From: Pseudobutyrivibrio sp.
GTDB lineage: Bacteria > Bacillota > Clostridia > Lachnospirales > Lachnospiraceae
Assembly: GCF_015057185.1 (NCBI RefSeq)
Contig: NZ_SVEV01000005.1
Span: 48,927-112,926 of the forward strand
Direction of reading: 5' to 3'
DNA: 64,000 nt
In this document: positions 34,441-44,101 of the stretch, piece after piece
Position numbering within the stretch: the stretch's first letter is position 1
Layout of the letters: the number at the start of each line of letters is the position of its first letter
The notes under the pieces: model-generated
The model's database searches: none
What the model saw: the letters and a program-made list of their open reading frames with translations, nothing else
Told to the model about the DNA's origin: nothing
Position numbers and translations under genes: made by a program

Positions 34441-35517
34441 ATGAGATTAGAATCTATCGATAATTTGCCTTTGGATTCAGATGAGAAAATATGGAAAAAA
34501 GCCTATGAAACAGGGGAAACTATATATTGGGACAGGGCTATTACAGTTTCAGAATATCAAAACTATGTAGCTGAAGGACTAATAGCCATAGCACCATCTT
34601 CACATTATTTTTTTGACAAGTCTCAAAATAAGCTAGGTGTGACTATTGATAGTATAAAAAACGAAGCAAATGTCACCATAACCAGGCATCGCAGGTACAG
34701 TTATCCTGTTCTTCACAACCATGACTATGTTGAAATTGTCTATATTGCAAAGGGCTACTGCACAAACTGCTTTGAGGGCTATTCCTTTAAAATGAATGAG
34801 GGGGATGTATGCATTATGGCACCAAGCTCTATTCATGCCCTCTCCTGCACAAATGACGAATCGGTAATTCTAAATATAATGATGAACAAGGATTTTTTTG
34901 ACCAGAACTTTTTAGGATTTCTTAGAGGTGGAAAGCTTCTTGTAGACTATCTAGAAAGCATTTTATACCAAAGAGACAGTAGTCCATACATTCTATTTCC
35001 TACTGGAAAGGATGAATGGCTTAAAGAATTGGCAAGGCATCTGCTTACAGAAACTATGCAACAGCCTCATGCTTACGAATATTCTACCAGTCTCCTAACT
35101 GGCGAGTTTCTCCTCCATTTAGCCAGAGAATACGAAATGCTTGCCATAGTGCCTAATAAAAAAACTCAGGTACAAAACAACCTTATAGTTTCTGTTTTAT
35201 GCTATTTAAATGTTAATTACAACAAAGCAACCCTTGAAGAAACTGCAAAGTTTTTTGGATATTCTACTGCCTATTTAAGTCGACTAATTCATAAAACTAC
35301 CGGCAAAACTTTTAACACTATTATTACTGAACTACAAATGGAGCATGCTATAGATTTGTTTAAAAAAGGAACAACCAATCTCACAGAGGTTGCCTTGGAG
35401 ATTGGTTGTTTTGATTCTAGTCATTTTAGTAAGAAATTCAAATCTGTATATGGAATATCACCAACTAAATATATTGCCCAAAGTATTAATAAAGCTTATT
35501 CCTCATTGCCAGTCTGA
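34441..35517 (+). CDS. AraC-family regulator with cupin sensor domain
   Basis: A 358-residue regulator. The N-terminal cupin-like part contains RRYSYPVLHNHDYVEIVYIAKG and MNEGDVCIMAPSSIHAL, typical of AraC sugar sensors. The C-terminal double HTH (about 250-350) shows TLEETAKFFGYSTAYLSRLI and the AraC signature NLTEVALEIGCFDSSHFSKK. It is divergent from the cytoplasmic glycosidase by 166 bases, so it most likely controls it in response to a sugar. Its last 22 bases overlap the end of the convergent secreted protease gene. Confidence 0.9.
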   Translation: MRLESIDNLPLDSDEKIWKKAYETGETIYWDRAITVSEYQNYVAEGLIAIAPSSHYFFDKSQNKLGVTIDSIKNEANVTITRHRRYSYPVLHNHDYVEIVYIAKGYCTNCFEGYSFKMNEGDVCIMAPSSIHALSCTNDESVILNIMMNKDFFDQNFLGFLRGGKLLVDYLESILYQRDSSPYILFPTGKDEWLKELARHLLTETMQQPHAYEYSTSLLTGEFLLHLAREYEMLAIVPNKKTQVQNNLIVSVLCYLNVNYNKATLEETAKFFGYSTAYLSRLIHKTTGKTFNTIITELQMEHAIDLFKKGTTNLTEVALEIGCFDSSHFSKKFKSVYGISPTKYIAQSINKAYSSLPV

Positions 35518-37598
35518 TTCTCTTCACCTTCATCATTTTCTTCATCAGCTGGTTCAGCTTCATCTTCAACAATATCTACTGCTTCAGGTTTTGCAGCTAC
35601 AGCAGTCCCATCAGTAGATATTTTCTGATTTGAATCATTAGCATCATCTGTATTTTCATCATCATCTTCTTCTTCATCAGGTACCGCAGACTTACCGCCA
35701 TCTGCATAAAGGTTTTGGGCATCTGATGGAACATATAGTGGATTTGGATCCTCTATGTCCTCTTTCTCCTGAATTACATATACAGGATTATCAATATCAC
35801 TATAATCATTTATTGACGAAGAGGCTGTGCTATCTGCTGGTAATAATACAGATCCATTTACTACTGCTCCCTCTGTAGAATAATACTCATAGTATGAAAG
35901 TAATGATGCCGAGAAATCAGCTGAATCCTCTAATACTGCAATAAAATCTGCCTGATAGTCTGCTGTAGTATAATCCAATTCATATGGGTCTACTCCAAAT
36001 AAATCATCCACAACTTGATCTAATGTTTTTGAATACCATACTCCATCAGAGCCATATATACCATGTAATTCAGAGAGAATAGCATTTAATCCTTCCTTGA
36101 TTACCTCATTGTTAAATGAATATGTACCATCGTCATATCGAACCCATGCGTCTCCTGTTATACCATAGATTTCTCTATAGTCAGGATTTGTTGATGCTTT
36201 ATAGCCTAAATACATACAAGCTAAATATCCCGATACGTATGAGCTCTCACTATTATCACTTACGTTATAATCTTCTCCATACGCCAATTGAAGTTTTTCA
36301 TTTGTTGTATAGTTACTTACAAGTGAATCCTGGTCATAGTAATAACTATCTTCACCTAATACACAACCATAATCCTCTACAAAATCAGCGTACCAATACT
36401 GGTAAGGATTGTCTACTGTAGTTGCCATGCCCTCAATAAACCATCTTGGGTAATCAAGCTCCTCATAGTATTCATATTCACCTGTAGCCTCATTGTATAT
36501 ATATCCAGTCGAACCTGTAGTGGTATAATCTACCATAAATGCATGGAACATCTCATGAATCAAGGTATTCTCTAGTGTTGCCATACCTTTATCATTAAGC
36601 TCCCAGTCACCAGATTCTTCATTATAAACCATGTAATCTTTAATAGCGCCTGCATTTACACCTACAGTGTAATATATTTGTCCGTTGTCTTCTGGACGTG
36701 GAGATACATATGCAACTGCCTCGCTATAATCAGCATATTTGAATTTTCCTTCAGAAACAGCCCCATCTGGTATCAATGCATAGTCATAATAAACATAAAG
36801 GCCTATTCCACTACCTAGTTCCGCGCCTTCAGTGCCTTCTGGAACATCAGGATAATAAACAGCATTATAGAAGCATGAAAATTCATTTACTAATAATGTA
36901 ACTGCCTTTGGTTGAACTACATATTTTACCAAAGAAACTAATGCTGCTAATCTTTCCCAGCCAAGTTCATCAACAGCATTTTGATCGCAGTACATTTCTA
37001 CGAGATTCTTAGGATCCCAGGATGTGCTTCCATCGCTAGGCTCAATGTCATCACCCTGTGAATCTTCCTCCATTTTCCTAAGTGCATTTGCGAAAATAGA
37101 TACTTCAGAGCCTTGCACATTTTTAGCCGGACCATTTGCTATGGTAATATATGATATTCTTTGTGATGAATCCATAATAGTAATAAGTGGCTCATCACCA
37201 TATATTGCCTGAACAAACTGTGGGAATTTCAAAAATGATGAAGTATCCACAGTGGAATCAATAACATATCCTTCAGGAACATAAAATACAAATACCGGAT
37301 AGCAAACAGTATTTGCCGAATAAACAGTGCATATATTACCGTTCTCATCTACCCAGATAACAGGTATTTTCCATGAGGCGCCATTATTTGCCACAACTGT
37401 TGCGCTCATATCCAAAAGAGCGCCATCCTTAGGCTCATCCAATTCAGTAACAGTCATACTTGTTAATACATTATTTTGAGCCCCAGCTGAATTTGTTTCA
37501 GAAGCACTCTCCTCAGCAAATGCAATATTTGTCATGGTATTGCTAACTAACAATGCCCCAACCAGCAACACACTTAGAATCTTCGATAATTTTCTCAT
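35496..37598 (-). CDS. Secreted zinc metalloprotease-like protein (HExxH) with acidic tail
   Basis: A 700-residue exported protein. Signal peptide at 1-28 (MRKLSKILSVLLVGALLVSN, cleavage near FAEE). The zinc motif HEMFH is at 348-352 and RWFIEGMATT at 385-393 supplies E389, the usual third ligand of gluzincins (WFxEGxA). Residues before the motif (about 200-340) and after it to about 560 look like the peptidase fold. From about 640 the tail is very acidic and low-complexity (DEEEDDDENTDDAND; ADEENDEGEENQTGNEE) with no LPXTG or membrane anchor. The catalytic assignment is by motif only; substrate unknown. The gene is alone, between the cysK terminator and the AraC gene it overlaps. Confidence 0.78.
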   Translation of the reverse strand: MRKLSKILSVLLVGALLVSNTMTNIAFAEESASETNSAGAQNNVLTSMTVTELDEPKDGALLDMSATVVANNGASWKIPVIWVDENGNICTVYSANTVCYPVFVFYVPEGYVIDSTVDTSSFLKFPQFVQAIYGDEPLITIMDSSQRISYITIANGPAKNVQGSEVSIFANALRKMEEDSQGDDIEPSDGSTSWDPKNLVEMYCDQNAVDELGWERLAALVSLVKYVVQPKAVTLLVNEFSCFYNAVYYPDVPEGTEGAELGSGIGLYVYYDYALIPDGAVSEGKFKYADYSEAVAYVSPRPEDNGQIYYTVGVNAGAIKDYMVYNEESGDWELNDKGMATLENTLIHEMFHAFMVDYTTTGSTGYIYNEATGEYEYYEELDYPRWFIEGMATTVDNPYQYWYADFVEDYGCVLGEDSYYYDQDSLVSNYTTNEKLQLAYGEDYNVSDNSESSYVSGYLACMYLGYKASTNPDYREIYGITGDAWVRYDDGTYSFNNEVIKEGLNAILSELHGIYGSDGVWYSKTLDQVVDDLFGVDPYELDYTTADYQADFIAVLEDSADFSASLLSYYEYYSTEGAVVNGSVLLPADSTASSSINDYSDIDNPVYVIQEKEDIEDPNPLYVPSDAQNLYADGGKSAVPDEEEDDDENTDDANDSNQKISTDGTAVAAKPEAVDIVEDEAEPADEENDEGEENQTGNEE

Positions 37599-37690
37599 AT
37601 AAACCCTCCAAAAAATAACACATTTGGAACAATGAAAATCAAATTATGTAGACAGTCTCTAGTGACATTGATAATACCATGAAATTGTGA

Positions 37691-37720
37691 AAAAAATGGG
37701 GCAGCAACCGCTGTCCCATT
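37691..37720 (-). terminator. Terminator of metY-cysK
   Basis: Stem ATGGGACAGC/GCTGCCCCAT with one mismatch and a 4-base loop, followed on the minus strand by TTTTTTC. It lies 10 bases after the cysK stop. Confidence 0.88.
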
Positions 37721-37730
37721 AATTTTATAA

Positions 37731-38663
37731 TTATTCTGTAAATAATGGTGTTGAGTAATATCTGTCACCTGAATCTGGTAATAAGGCAACAATTGTTTTG
37801 CCCTTATTTTCAGGCTTTTTAGCATACTCAATGGCTCCATGTAAAGCTGCTCCAGAAGAAATACCTACAGAAATTCCTTCCTTCTTTGCAAGAAGCTTTG
37901 CTGCAGCAAATGCATCCTCTGCAGCTGCTGTGTATATTTCATCATAAATCTTTGTATTTAAAACATCTGGTACGAAACCAGCACCGATTCCCTGAATCTT
38001 ATGAGCACCTGCACGTCCCTCTGAAAGAACTGGTGAATCCTTTGGCTCCAATGCAACTACCTTAACATTTGGATTCTGGCTCTTTAAATATTCGCCAACA
38101 CCAGTAATTGTTCCACCTGTGCCTACACCTGCGATAAAGATATCAACATTACCCTCTGTATCCTTCCAGATTTCTGGTCCTGTTGTCTTTCTGTGAGCAG
38201 CTGCGTTTGCGGGATTTACAAACTGTCCTGGAATAAATCCACCCTCGATTTCTGCAGCAAGCTCCTCTGCCTTGGCAATAGCACCCTTCATTCCCTTTGA
38301 GCCCTCAGTGAGAACAATTTCTGCACCATAAGCCTTAAGAATATTTCTACGCTCAACAGACATTGTCTCCGGCATAGTAAGGATTGCTCTATAGCCCTTT
38401 GCAGCTGCGATTGCAGCAAGGCCAATACCAGTATTTCCTGAAGTAGGTTCAATGATAACTGAACCTTCCTTTAGTAGCCCTCTCTCCTCAGCATCTTCAA
38501 TCATAGCAAGAGCAACTCTATCCTTTACTGAACCCGCTGGATTAAAATACTCAAGCTTAACTAATACTTTGGCCTCAAGACCAAGCTCCTTTTCAATATT
38601 TGTTACTTCTACAAGTGGTGTGTTTCCAATGAGCTCTGAAGCGCTCTTGTAAATGTTAGCCAT
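37731..38663 (-). CDS. cysK: Cysteine synthase A (O-acetylserine sulfhydrylase)
   Basis: PLP enzyme that makes cysteine from O-acetylserine and sulfide. The 310 residues include NPAGSVKDRVA with PLP lysine K47, PTSGNTGIG for the substrate/phosphate loop, GVGTGGTITGVG, and SSGAALHGA near the C-terminus. It lies 77 bases after metY on the same strand, giving a sulfur-assimilation operon, with an Rrf2 regulator divergent from metY. It ends at a clear terminator. Confidence 0.95.
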   Translation of the reverse strand: MANIYKSASELIGNTPLVEVTNIEKELGLEAKVLVKLEYFNPAGSVKDRVALAMIEDAEERGLLKEGSVIIEPTSGNTGIGLAAIAAAKGYRAILTMPETMSVERRNILKAYGAEIVLTEGSKGMKGAIAKAEELAAEIEGGFIPGQFVNPANAAAHRKTTGPEIWKDTEGNVDIFIAGVGTGGTITGVGEYLKSQNPNVKVVALEPKDSPVLSEGRAGAHKIQGIGAGFVPDVLNTKIYDEIYTAAAEDAFAAAKLLAKKEGISVGISSGAALHGAIEYAKKPENKGKTIVALLPDSGDRYYSTPLFTE

Positions 38664-38740
38664 TACATTACCTCCGAATTAAAAACTAAATCTATTATAT
38701 ATCTTATATTTCATAACTACCATATTTAAAAACCTTGTTT

Positions 38741-40072
38741 TTAAACTGCTGCAGTATTTGCTTTTCCTTCAAAATTTGAAGCGTTAATACCCTCAACTGC
38801 TGCAAAGCCTTTTTCTAAATCTTCAATAATATCATCAATATGCTCTGTTCCAATTGAAAGTCTAATAGTTGATTGTGTAATTCCCTGATCTAGAAGCTCT
38901 TCTTCTGTCAACTGAGAATGGGTTGTTGTCGCTGGGTGAATAACTAGGCTCTTTACGTCTGCTACATTTGCAAGGATTGAGAAAATCTGAAGATTATCAA
39001 TAAACTTGTATGCAGCTTCCTTTCCGCCTTTGATTTCAAATGTAAATATACTTCCACCATTCTTAGGGAAATATTTCTTATAAAGCTCATGGTCTGGATG
39101 CTCCTCTAGTGATGGGTGATTAACCTTTGCCACCTGAGGATGATTCTTTAGGAATTCTACCACTTTTGTTGTATTTTCTGCATGTCTATCAAGTCTAAGT
39201 GGAAGTGTCTCGATTCCCTGTAAAAGCAAGAATGCATTGAATGGTGAAATTGTAGCACCTGTATCACGTAAAAGTATTGCTCTTATATAAGTAACAAAAG
39301 CTGCTGGTGAAGTTGCATCTGCAAATGAAATTCCGTGATAGCTTGGGTTTGGGTCAGCAATTGCTGGGAACTTTCCACTTGCCTTCCAATCATAAGTGCC
39401 TGCCTCAATAATTACACCACCAAGTGTTGTTCCATGGCCTCCAAAGAACTTTGTAGCAGAATGTACTACGATGTCTGCGCCATGCTCAATAGGTCTTACC
39501 CAATAAGCTGCTCCAAAAGTATTATCAACTACAAGTGGAAGTCCATGCTTATGTGCAATCTCTGCAAGCTTATCAATGTCAGGAATATCTGAGTTTGGAT
39601 TTCCAAGAGTTTCAATGTAGATTGCCTTTGTGTCATCTTTAATTGCATCCTCAACCTCTTTAAGGTTATGGGCATCTACGAATGTAGCTGTTACACCGTA
39701 CTGTGGAAGTGTATGTGCTAATAAATTGTAGCTGCCACCGTAGATAGTTTTTTGTGCTACGATGTGTCCACCGCCGGCTGCCAAAGCTTGAATTGTATAC
39801 GTGATAGCTGCTGCACCAGAGGCAACTGCAAGTGCTGCTGTACCGCCTTCGAGAGCTGCCACTCTAACTTCTAAAACTCCCTGTGTTGAGTTTGTAAGTC
39901 TTCCATAAATGTTTCCTGCATCTGCAAGACCAAATCTATCAGCTGCATGCTTAGAATCTCTAAATACATATGATGTTGTCTGGTAAATTGGTACTGCTCT
40001 AGCATCAGATGCTGGATCTGGATTTTCCTGTCCTACGTGAAGTGCTAATGTTTCGAATCTATAATTGCTCAT
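38741..40072 (-). CDS. metY: O-acetylhomoserine sulfhydrylase
   Basis: PLP enzyme of the Cys/Met metabolism family that forms homocysteine from O-acetylhomoserine and sulfide. The 443 residues, longer than cystathionine synthases, begin [30 protein letters not shown], typical of MetY. The PLP lysine is K208 in [13 protein letters not shown], and [17 protein letters not shown] and [14 protein letters not shown] fit the group. It supplies homocysteine to metH. Its promoter region, shared with a divergent Rrf2 regulator, contains the palindrome ACCTACTAGGT at 40136-40146. Confidence 0.94.
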   Translation of the reverse strand: MSNYRFETLALHVGQENPDPASDARAVPIYQTTSYVFRDSKHAADRFGLADAGNIYGRLTNSTQGVLEVRVAALEGGTAALAVASGAAAITYTIQALAAGGGHIVAQKTIYGGSYNLLAHTLPQYGVTATFVDAHNLKEVEDAIKDDTKAIYIETLGNPNSDIPDIDKLAEIAHKHGLPLVVDNTFGAAYWVRPIEHGADIVVHSATKFFGGHGTTLGGVIIEAGTYDWKASGKFPAIADPNPSYHGISFADATSPAAFVTYIRAILLRDTGATISPFNAFLLLQGIETLPLRLDRHAENTTKVVEFLKNHPQVAKVNHPSLEEHPDHELYKKYFPKNGGSIFTFEIKGGKEAAYKFIDNLQIFSILANVADVKSLVIHPATTTHSQLTEEELLDQGITQSTIRLSIGTEHIDDIIEDLEKGFAAVEGINASNFEGKANTAAV

Positions 40073-40135
40073 AATGTCCTCCTCCTTCGTCCTTGCCTTG
40101 TTGTTTTTGTTGATGAGACTATATTAAATGTTATT

Positions 40136-40146
40136 ACCTACTAGGT
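40136..40146. promoter_or_regulatory. Candidate Rrf2 operator between metY and rrf2
   Basis: Perfect palindrome ACCTA-C-TAGGT, followed by further AATAGGT-type half sites at about 40148-40154. The same ACCTA element recurs twice inside the Rrf2 gene promoter spacer. Confidence 0.5.
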
Positions 40147-40219
40147 CAATAGGTTTTACAATAGGCAAAAATAATAGCCAGCTATCAATTCTCTTGATAA
40201 CATAATTCCTTTTAAAAAG

Positions 40220-40248
40220 TTGAATTACCTATTTACCTACCTTATAAT
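40220..40248 (+). promoter_or_regulatory. Promoter of the Rrf2 gene with embedded ACCTA elements
   Basis: TTGAAT (40220-40225), 17-base spacer, TATAAT (40243-40248). The spacer reads TACCTATTTACCTACCT, holding two ACCTA half sites, consistent with autorepression. Confidence 0.75.
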
Positions 40249-40289
40249 AGTGTAAATTAATTATGAATATATAACACAGGAGGTAAAAA

Positions 40290-40691
40290 ATGTTCGGAAC
40301 AAAAGGAAGATATGCTTTGCGTGTAATGATTGACTTAGCACAACAGAATCCAGAAGAATATATTCCTCTCAAGGACGTGGCAGAACGTCAGGACATCTCC
40401 AAAAAATATCTTGAAATTATTGTAAAAGAATTAGTACACGGTGGATTTGTAAAGGGAGTCAGCGGAAAAGGTGGCGGCTACCAGCTTACTAGATCCCCAG
40501 AGGAATATTCTATTGGAGAAATTATAGAGCTTATGGAAGGAAGCCTTTCACCTGTGGCCTGCCTAGCAAGCGAGCACATGGATTGTCCTCGTGAAAGTAT
40601 ATGTAAAACACTTCCTATGTGGACTGAATTCTATAAGCTTGAGCGAGACTTCTTCTATGGCAAAAAGCTTAGTGATTTAGTTAACTCATAA
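40290..40691 (+). CDS. Rrf2-family transcriptional regulator (IscR/CymR-like)
   Basis: A 133-residue winged-helix regulator. MFGTKGRYALRVMIDLAQ and DISKKYLEIIVKELVHGGFVKGVSGKGGGYQL are the Rrf2 DNA-binding region. Three cysteines, C91, C99 and C105, lie in the IscR-type position (VACLASEHMDCPRESICKTL), so an Fe-S cluster is likely. CymR of Bacillus lacks this triad. It is divergent from metY-cysK and has its own promoter, ribosome binding site AGGAGG and terminator. It probably couples Fe-S or cysteine status to sulfur genes and perhaps nifSU, whose promoter holds a related element. Confidence 0.92.
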   Translation: MFGTKGRYALRVMIDLAQQNPEEYIPLKDVAERQDISKKYLEIIVKELVHGGFVKGVSGKGGGYQLTRSPEEYSIGEIIELMEGSLSPVACLASEHMDCPRESICKTLPMWTEFYKLERDFFYGKKLSDLVNS

Positions 40692-40694
40692 ACA

Positions 40695-40729
40695 AACCCG
40701 CCAGCAAAGCACTGGCGGGTTATTTTTAT
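40695..40729 (+). terminator. Terminator of the Rrf2 gene, probably bidirectional
   Basis: Perfect 10-bp stem AACCCGCCAG/CTGGCGGGTT with a 7-base loop, followed by ATTTTTATCTT. In the other direction GTTTGTTT follows, which may serve the chemoreceptor gene. Confidence 0.88.
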
Positions 40730-40730
40730 C

Positions 40731-42782
40731 TTATTCTTCTACTGCATCATCCTTAAAGAATGAAACCTCTTCATTAAGTTTTACAGCAATATCCTTCAAA
40801 TCATCAGCAGAATTTGCCAAGCTTGAAACTGTAGCCGAAAGCTCTTGGACTGATGCTCCAGTAGTTTCTGATGAAGCGGCATTCTCTTGTGAAATAGCTG
40901 AAAGTGATGACATTGCATCTGATACAACATCATTAGAGTTAACACATGTAGTAGCTCCACCTGCTATATCTCTTACACCCTCTACTGTTCCATCGATATC
41001 TGCAAGCATACCATTTACAGATTCTAATGTGCCACCAATTGCTTCCTGCTGCTCCAGATTTCCTTGCTTAACAAGATTAGCTGCTGCAACAGCTGCCTCA
41101 GACTGCCTCAAAAGAATATCCATCTCAGCTCTAATATCCTGAGCCATACTATCTGAATCATCTGCTAGCTTTCTAATTTCTTCAGCAACAACTGCAAATC
41201 CCTTACCTGCCTCACCAGCTCTAGCTGCCTCAATAGAAGCATTAAGTGAAAGCAAATTGGTTTGAGCTGCGATTCCAGAAATACCTTCTACTCTCTCATT
41301 AATATTTGCTACTGCATCCTTTGTAGCGGAAATAGTCTTTGTAATTTCCTCAATCTTGTCAGTCATCTCACTACTTGATGTCTGAAGGTTATTGAGGGAC
41401 TGACTAGAATTTTCAGAAGCCTCTTTCATCTTGCCAGCCAAGGTTTCCATATTGTCTGTAGAATTCTGAACTCCTGAAACTGCATCAGTAATCTTTCCTA
41501 CGTTCTCAGCTGCCTGCTGGATTTCCTCTGCCTGCTGAACAGCTCCTGTAGCAATTTCCTGAACTGCATTTGCAACTGTATCTGTTGTTGCAGCAATCTG
41601 ATTAGCCATATCAGCCAAATCTTCAGATGATGTTGTAACAGTGGCTGCAGAAACCTTTATAGAATGAACAATATTACTTAATCTATCAATTACGGAATTA
41701 GTGCTCCGAACAATTTCTCCGAATTCGTCCTTGCGCTTTGAGTATCCTTTAATCTTTTTGAAGCCACCGTCTGCCAATTCAGTAATTGTTTCAGTAACAG
41801 CAATAATTGGTTTGGTAAAGCTTGTTGCGATAATAAGAGATATTACTATTGCGATAACAAGTAATATAGCACCAATGATAACTACTATAAGAGCAGACTT
41901 AATAGCCGATTCCATTATCTCGGAATTCTGCTTTGATACAACTACTACATATCCAGTGGTTGGTTCTCTTGTCCAGGACATGTAAGTAAGCTCACCATCA
42001 AAATCAGCTGTCATAAGGCCGTTCGTTTCGCTAGAACCTATAAATTCATAATCACTAAGGTCATATTCGTCCTCTGGTGCAATTTCAAACTGAGCATGAG
42101 CTGCCATCATACCAGCTCTATCTGTAATATACCCGTCACTTACATTCTCAGCTAAGAATTCATGTATATTATTTAAATCGAAGCTTCGTTGAATTGTACC
42201 AATTACCTGTGTGCCTGCTTCATTAAAAATAGGAACACAGATAATAGTTATTCTATTTCCATTGCTCTTACTAACAACAATATTAGAAATAGCTGGTTTG
42301 CCAGTAGATGTGGCTTCTTGGAAATAATCTCTATCTGAAATATTTGTAAGTTCTGATCTATCAGCTCTTAGTAGCTGATCACCTGATGCTTTAGATAAAA
42401 TAACCGAAACATTATCATCGGCCATAAATTCATTAATTGCATCCATTTGAGCTAGCATAACATCATCAGGAATAGGATTTTCTTCTGTACCATAGTTTTC
42501 TATATAAGTAATGGTACTAGGTGCCACTGAAAATGTTTGTAACGCTAGAATGTTTTTTGTAACTATCTGTTGGAACTGAGTTTCCACCAATCTGCATTTA
42601 GCATCAAGATTATCTAATGCATCTTCCTTAGCTTTTGAAGTAGAACTCTCATAACTAATGAGAATTGCAACAAGTAAAGGCACAGCAACAAGTAAAGCCA
42701 TAATAAAGATTAACTTTGTCTTAATACTATCCCTAAAACTAATTGACGATTGTAATTTTCCTTTACTTTTATCCTTTGTCAT
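40731..42782 (-). CDS. Methyl-accepting chemotaxis protein
   Basis: Membrane chemoreceptor signalling to CheA/CheW. The start at 42782 ([11 protein letters not shown]) has AGGAGG seven bases upstream; the longer frame adds a Cys-rich leader without a ribosome binding site. The 683 residues run: short basic N-terminus, TM1 (about 25-48), periplasmic-side Cache sensor (about 50-285), TM2 (about 295-320), HAMP, then the coiled-coil signalling domain whose hairpin tip reads [37 protein letters not shown] follows. The ligand is unknown. It implies a motile cell with a Che system elsewhere. Confidence 0.94.
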   Translation of the reverse strand: MTKDKSKGKLQSSISFRDSIKTKLIFIMALLVAVPLLVAILISYESSTSKAKEDALDNLDAKCRLVETQFQQIVTKNILALQTFSVAPSTITYIENYGTEENPIPDDVMLAQMDAINEFMADDNVSVILSKASGDQLLRADRSELTNISDRDYFQEATSTGKPAISNIVVSKSNGNRITIICVPIFNEAGTQVIGTIQRSFDLNNIHEFLAENVSDGYITDRAGMMAAHAQFEIAPEDEYDLSDYEFIGSSETNGLMTADFDGELTYMSWTREPTTGYVVVVSKQNSEIMESAIKSALIVVIIGAILLVIAIVISLIIATSFTKPIIAVTETITELADGGFKKIKGYSKRKDEFGEIVRSTNSVIDRLSNIVHSIKVSAATVTTSSEDLADMANQIAATTDTVANAVQEIATGAVQQAEEIQQAAENVGKITDAVSGVQNSTDNMETLAGKMKEASENSSQSLNNLQTSSSEMTDKIEEITKTISATKDAVANINERVEGISGIAAQTNLLSLNASIEAARAGEAGKGFAVVAEEIRKLADDSDSMAQDIRAEMDILLRQSEAAVAAANLVKQGNLEQQEAIGGTLESVNGMLADIDGTVEGVRDIAGGATTCVNSNDVVSDAMSSLSAISQENAASSETTGASVQELSATVSSLANSADDLKDIAVKLNEEVSFFKDDAVEE

Positions 42783-42889
42783 CTTTTGCCTCCTAACGGA
42801 ACAAGAAAAACATAACACTCTAACATTGTGTATTATAGGACAAAAATATGAAAAAAAAGTTAACTACGCAGTCTGTCAAAAATTTTTTT

Positions 42890-43831
42890 TTACAAATTAC
42901 AAACAACTGATTTGTCTATCTGTTCAAGGGCCTTATATATCTCATCCAAGTACTGCTTGCCCATTTTACTCATAACAGCATTTTTCTTTGTAATAAAGCC
43001 AATATCCATTATGCTGTTTGGATTTTCTTCATCACCACGGAAAGGAACAACTATATAGCCATCTCCATTATAATCTCCCCATACAATGCCAGAGCATAAT
43101 GTATACCCATTAAGAGCCTTTACCAAATTAAGCATTGTGGAACGATCAGTTACTCTGAGCATCTTAGGATAAAAATTCTCGCTAAGAATTTCTTCTGCTA
43201 GGAATTCAGCATTATCCCCCTGTTCAAAAAACATACATGGATAATCCTGTAAATCCTCGATTCCTATGGACTCCATCTGAGCTAGAGGATGCTCATGCCA
43301 CAAATATACAAAGGCTCTACATTGAATTAGAGAATGAAACTCCAAGGCATGCTCAGTGAATAATCGATTCAGTCCTTTGCGATTTAGCTCGTTTAAATAG
43401 AGAATACCTATCTCACTCTTTAGACTACTAACATCCTTGATAATATCCATTGTGGTAGTCTCACGAAGGGCGAAATCGAATTCATTCATATCGTACTGCT
43501 TTGCCATATCTACAAATGCACGAACTGCAAAAGTATAATGCTGTGTGGACACACCGAATTTTCTTTTGTAATTTCCCTCTCCGCTATACTTTTGCATAAC
43601 GGTGTCGTATTGACGATAAAATCCCCTTATATCATCAAGAAACTCCTGTCCCTCAGGAGTCACGATTACGCCCTTATTGGTACGCATGAAAATAGTAAGC
43701 CCTACTTCATTTTCAAGCTCCTGAATGGCACTGGTCAAAGTCGGCTGAACTATATACAGCTTCTCTGCTGCCTTGTTCATAGAGCCACATTCCTGAATGG
43801 TAAGAGCATATAAAACCTGTTGAAGTGTCAT
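42890..43831 (-). CDS. LysR-family transcriptional regulator near iron transporter
   Basis: A 313-residue LysR regulator. The start at 43831 (MTLQQVLYALTIQE) has GGGAGGATTTT upstream; a start seven codons earlier would leave it inside the frame. The HTH covers about 1-60 (CGSMNKAAEKLYIVQPTLTSAIQELENEVGL) and the effector domain about 90-310. It is divergent from the iron ABC operon by about 270 bases. It resembles the CysB/CysL-type short effector domain only loosely, so the effector is unknown and control of the iron operon is only a possibility, since a separate metal-type operator is present there. Confidence 0.87.
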   Translation of the reverse strand: MTLQQVLYALTIQECGSMNKAAEKLYIVQPTLTSAIQELENEVGLTIFMRTNKGVIVTPEGQEFLDDIRGFYRQYDTVMQKYSGEGNYKRKFGVSTQHYTFAVRAFVDMAKQYDMNEFDFALRETTTMDIIKDVSSLKSEIGILYLNELNRKGLNRLFTEHALEFHSLIQCRAFVYLWHEHPLAQMESIGIEDLQDYPCMFFEQGDNAEFLAEEILSENFYPKMLRVTDRSTMLNLVKALNGYTLCSGIVWGDYNGDGYIVVPFRGDEENPNSIMDIGFITKKNAVMSKMGKQYLDEIYKALEQIDKSVVCNL

Positions 43832-44004
43832 AAAATCCTCCCTATAAAACAAGCATAAAGATTCCTTCTACTTGTTATTCCTACTAATTAACTAGGTAAT
43901 ATAATATTAACTTAAAAATTCTTTGTCAATATATCCTTCCAAAGAATTAACTAATCTAACCTTCTTTACCAACACTAATTATATGTGGAAAATTTCAAAA
44001 ACGT

Positions 44005-44058
44005 TTGACTTACCTAACTCTAGTGTGATAAAGTTTAGCCCGGTTAGCGTTATCTAAT
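44005..44058 (+). promoter_or_regulatory. Promoter and metal-type operator of the iron ABC operon
   Basis: TTGACT (44005-44010), 16-base spacer, GATAAA (44027-44032). Downstream at 44043-44058 is the inverted repeat GTTAG-N6-CTAAT. The same GTTAG-N6-CTAAC pattern occurs downstream of the ZIP gene promoter. A metal-responsive repressor of DtxR or a similar family is a plausible reader. Confidence 0.55.
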
Positions 44059-44101
44059 CTTGCACAATTAAGTAACGCACAATTCAGGAGGATTTTTTTA
44101 C

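Noticed and set aside
40073..40289. SAM (S-box) riboswitch before metY
   Set aside because: No S-box core sequences; the region is explained by a divergent promoter and Rrf2-like elements. The LysR-metH leader also shows none.
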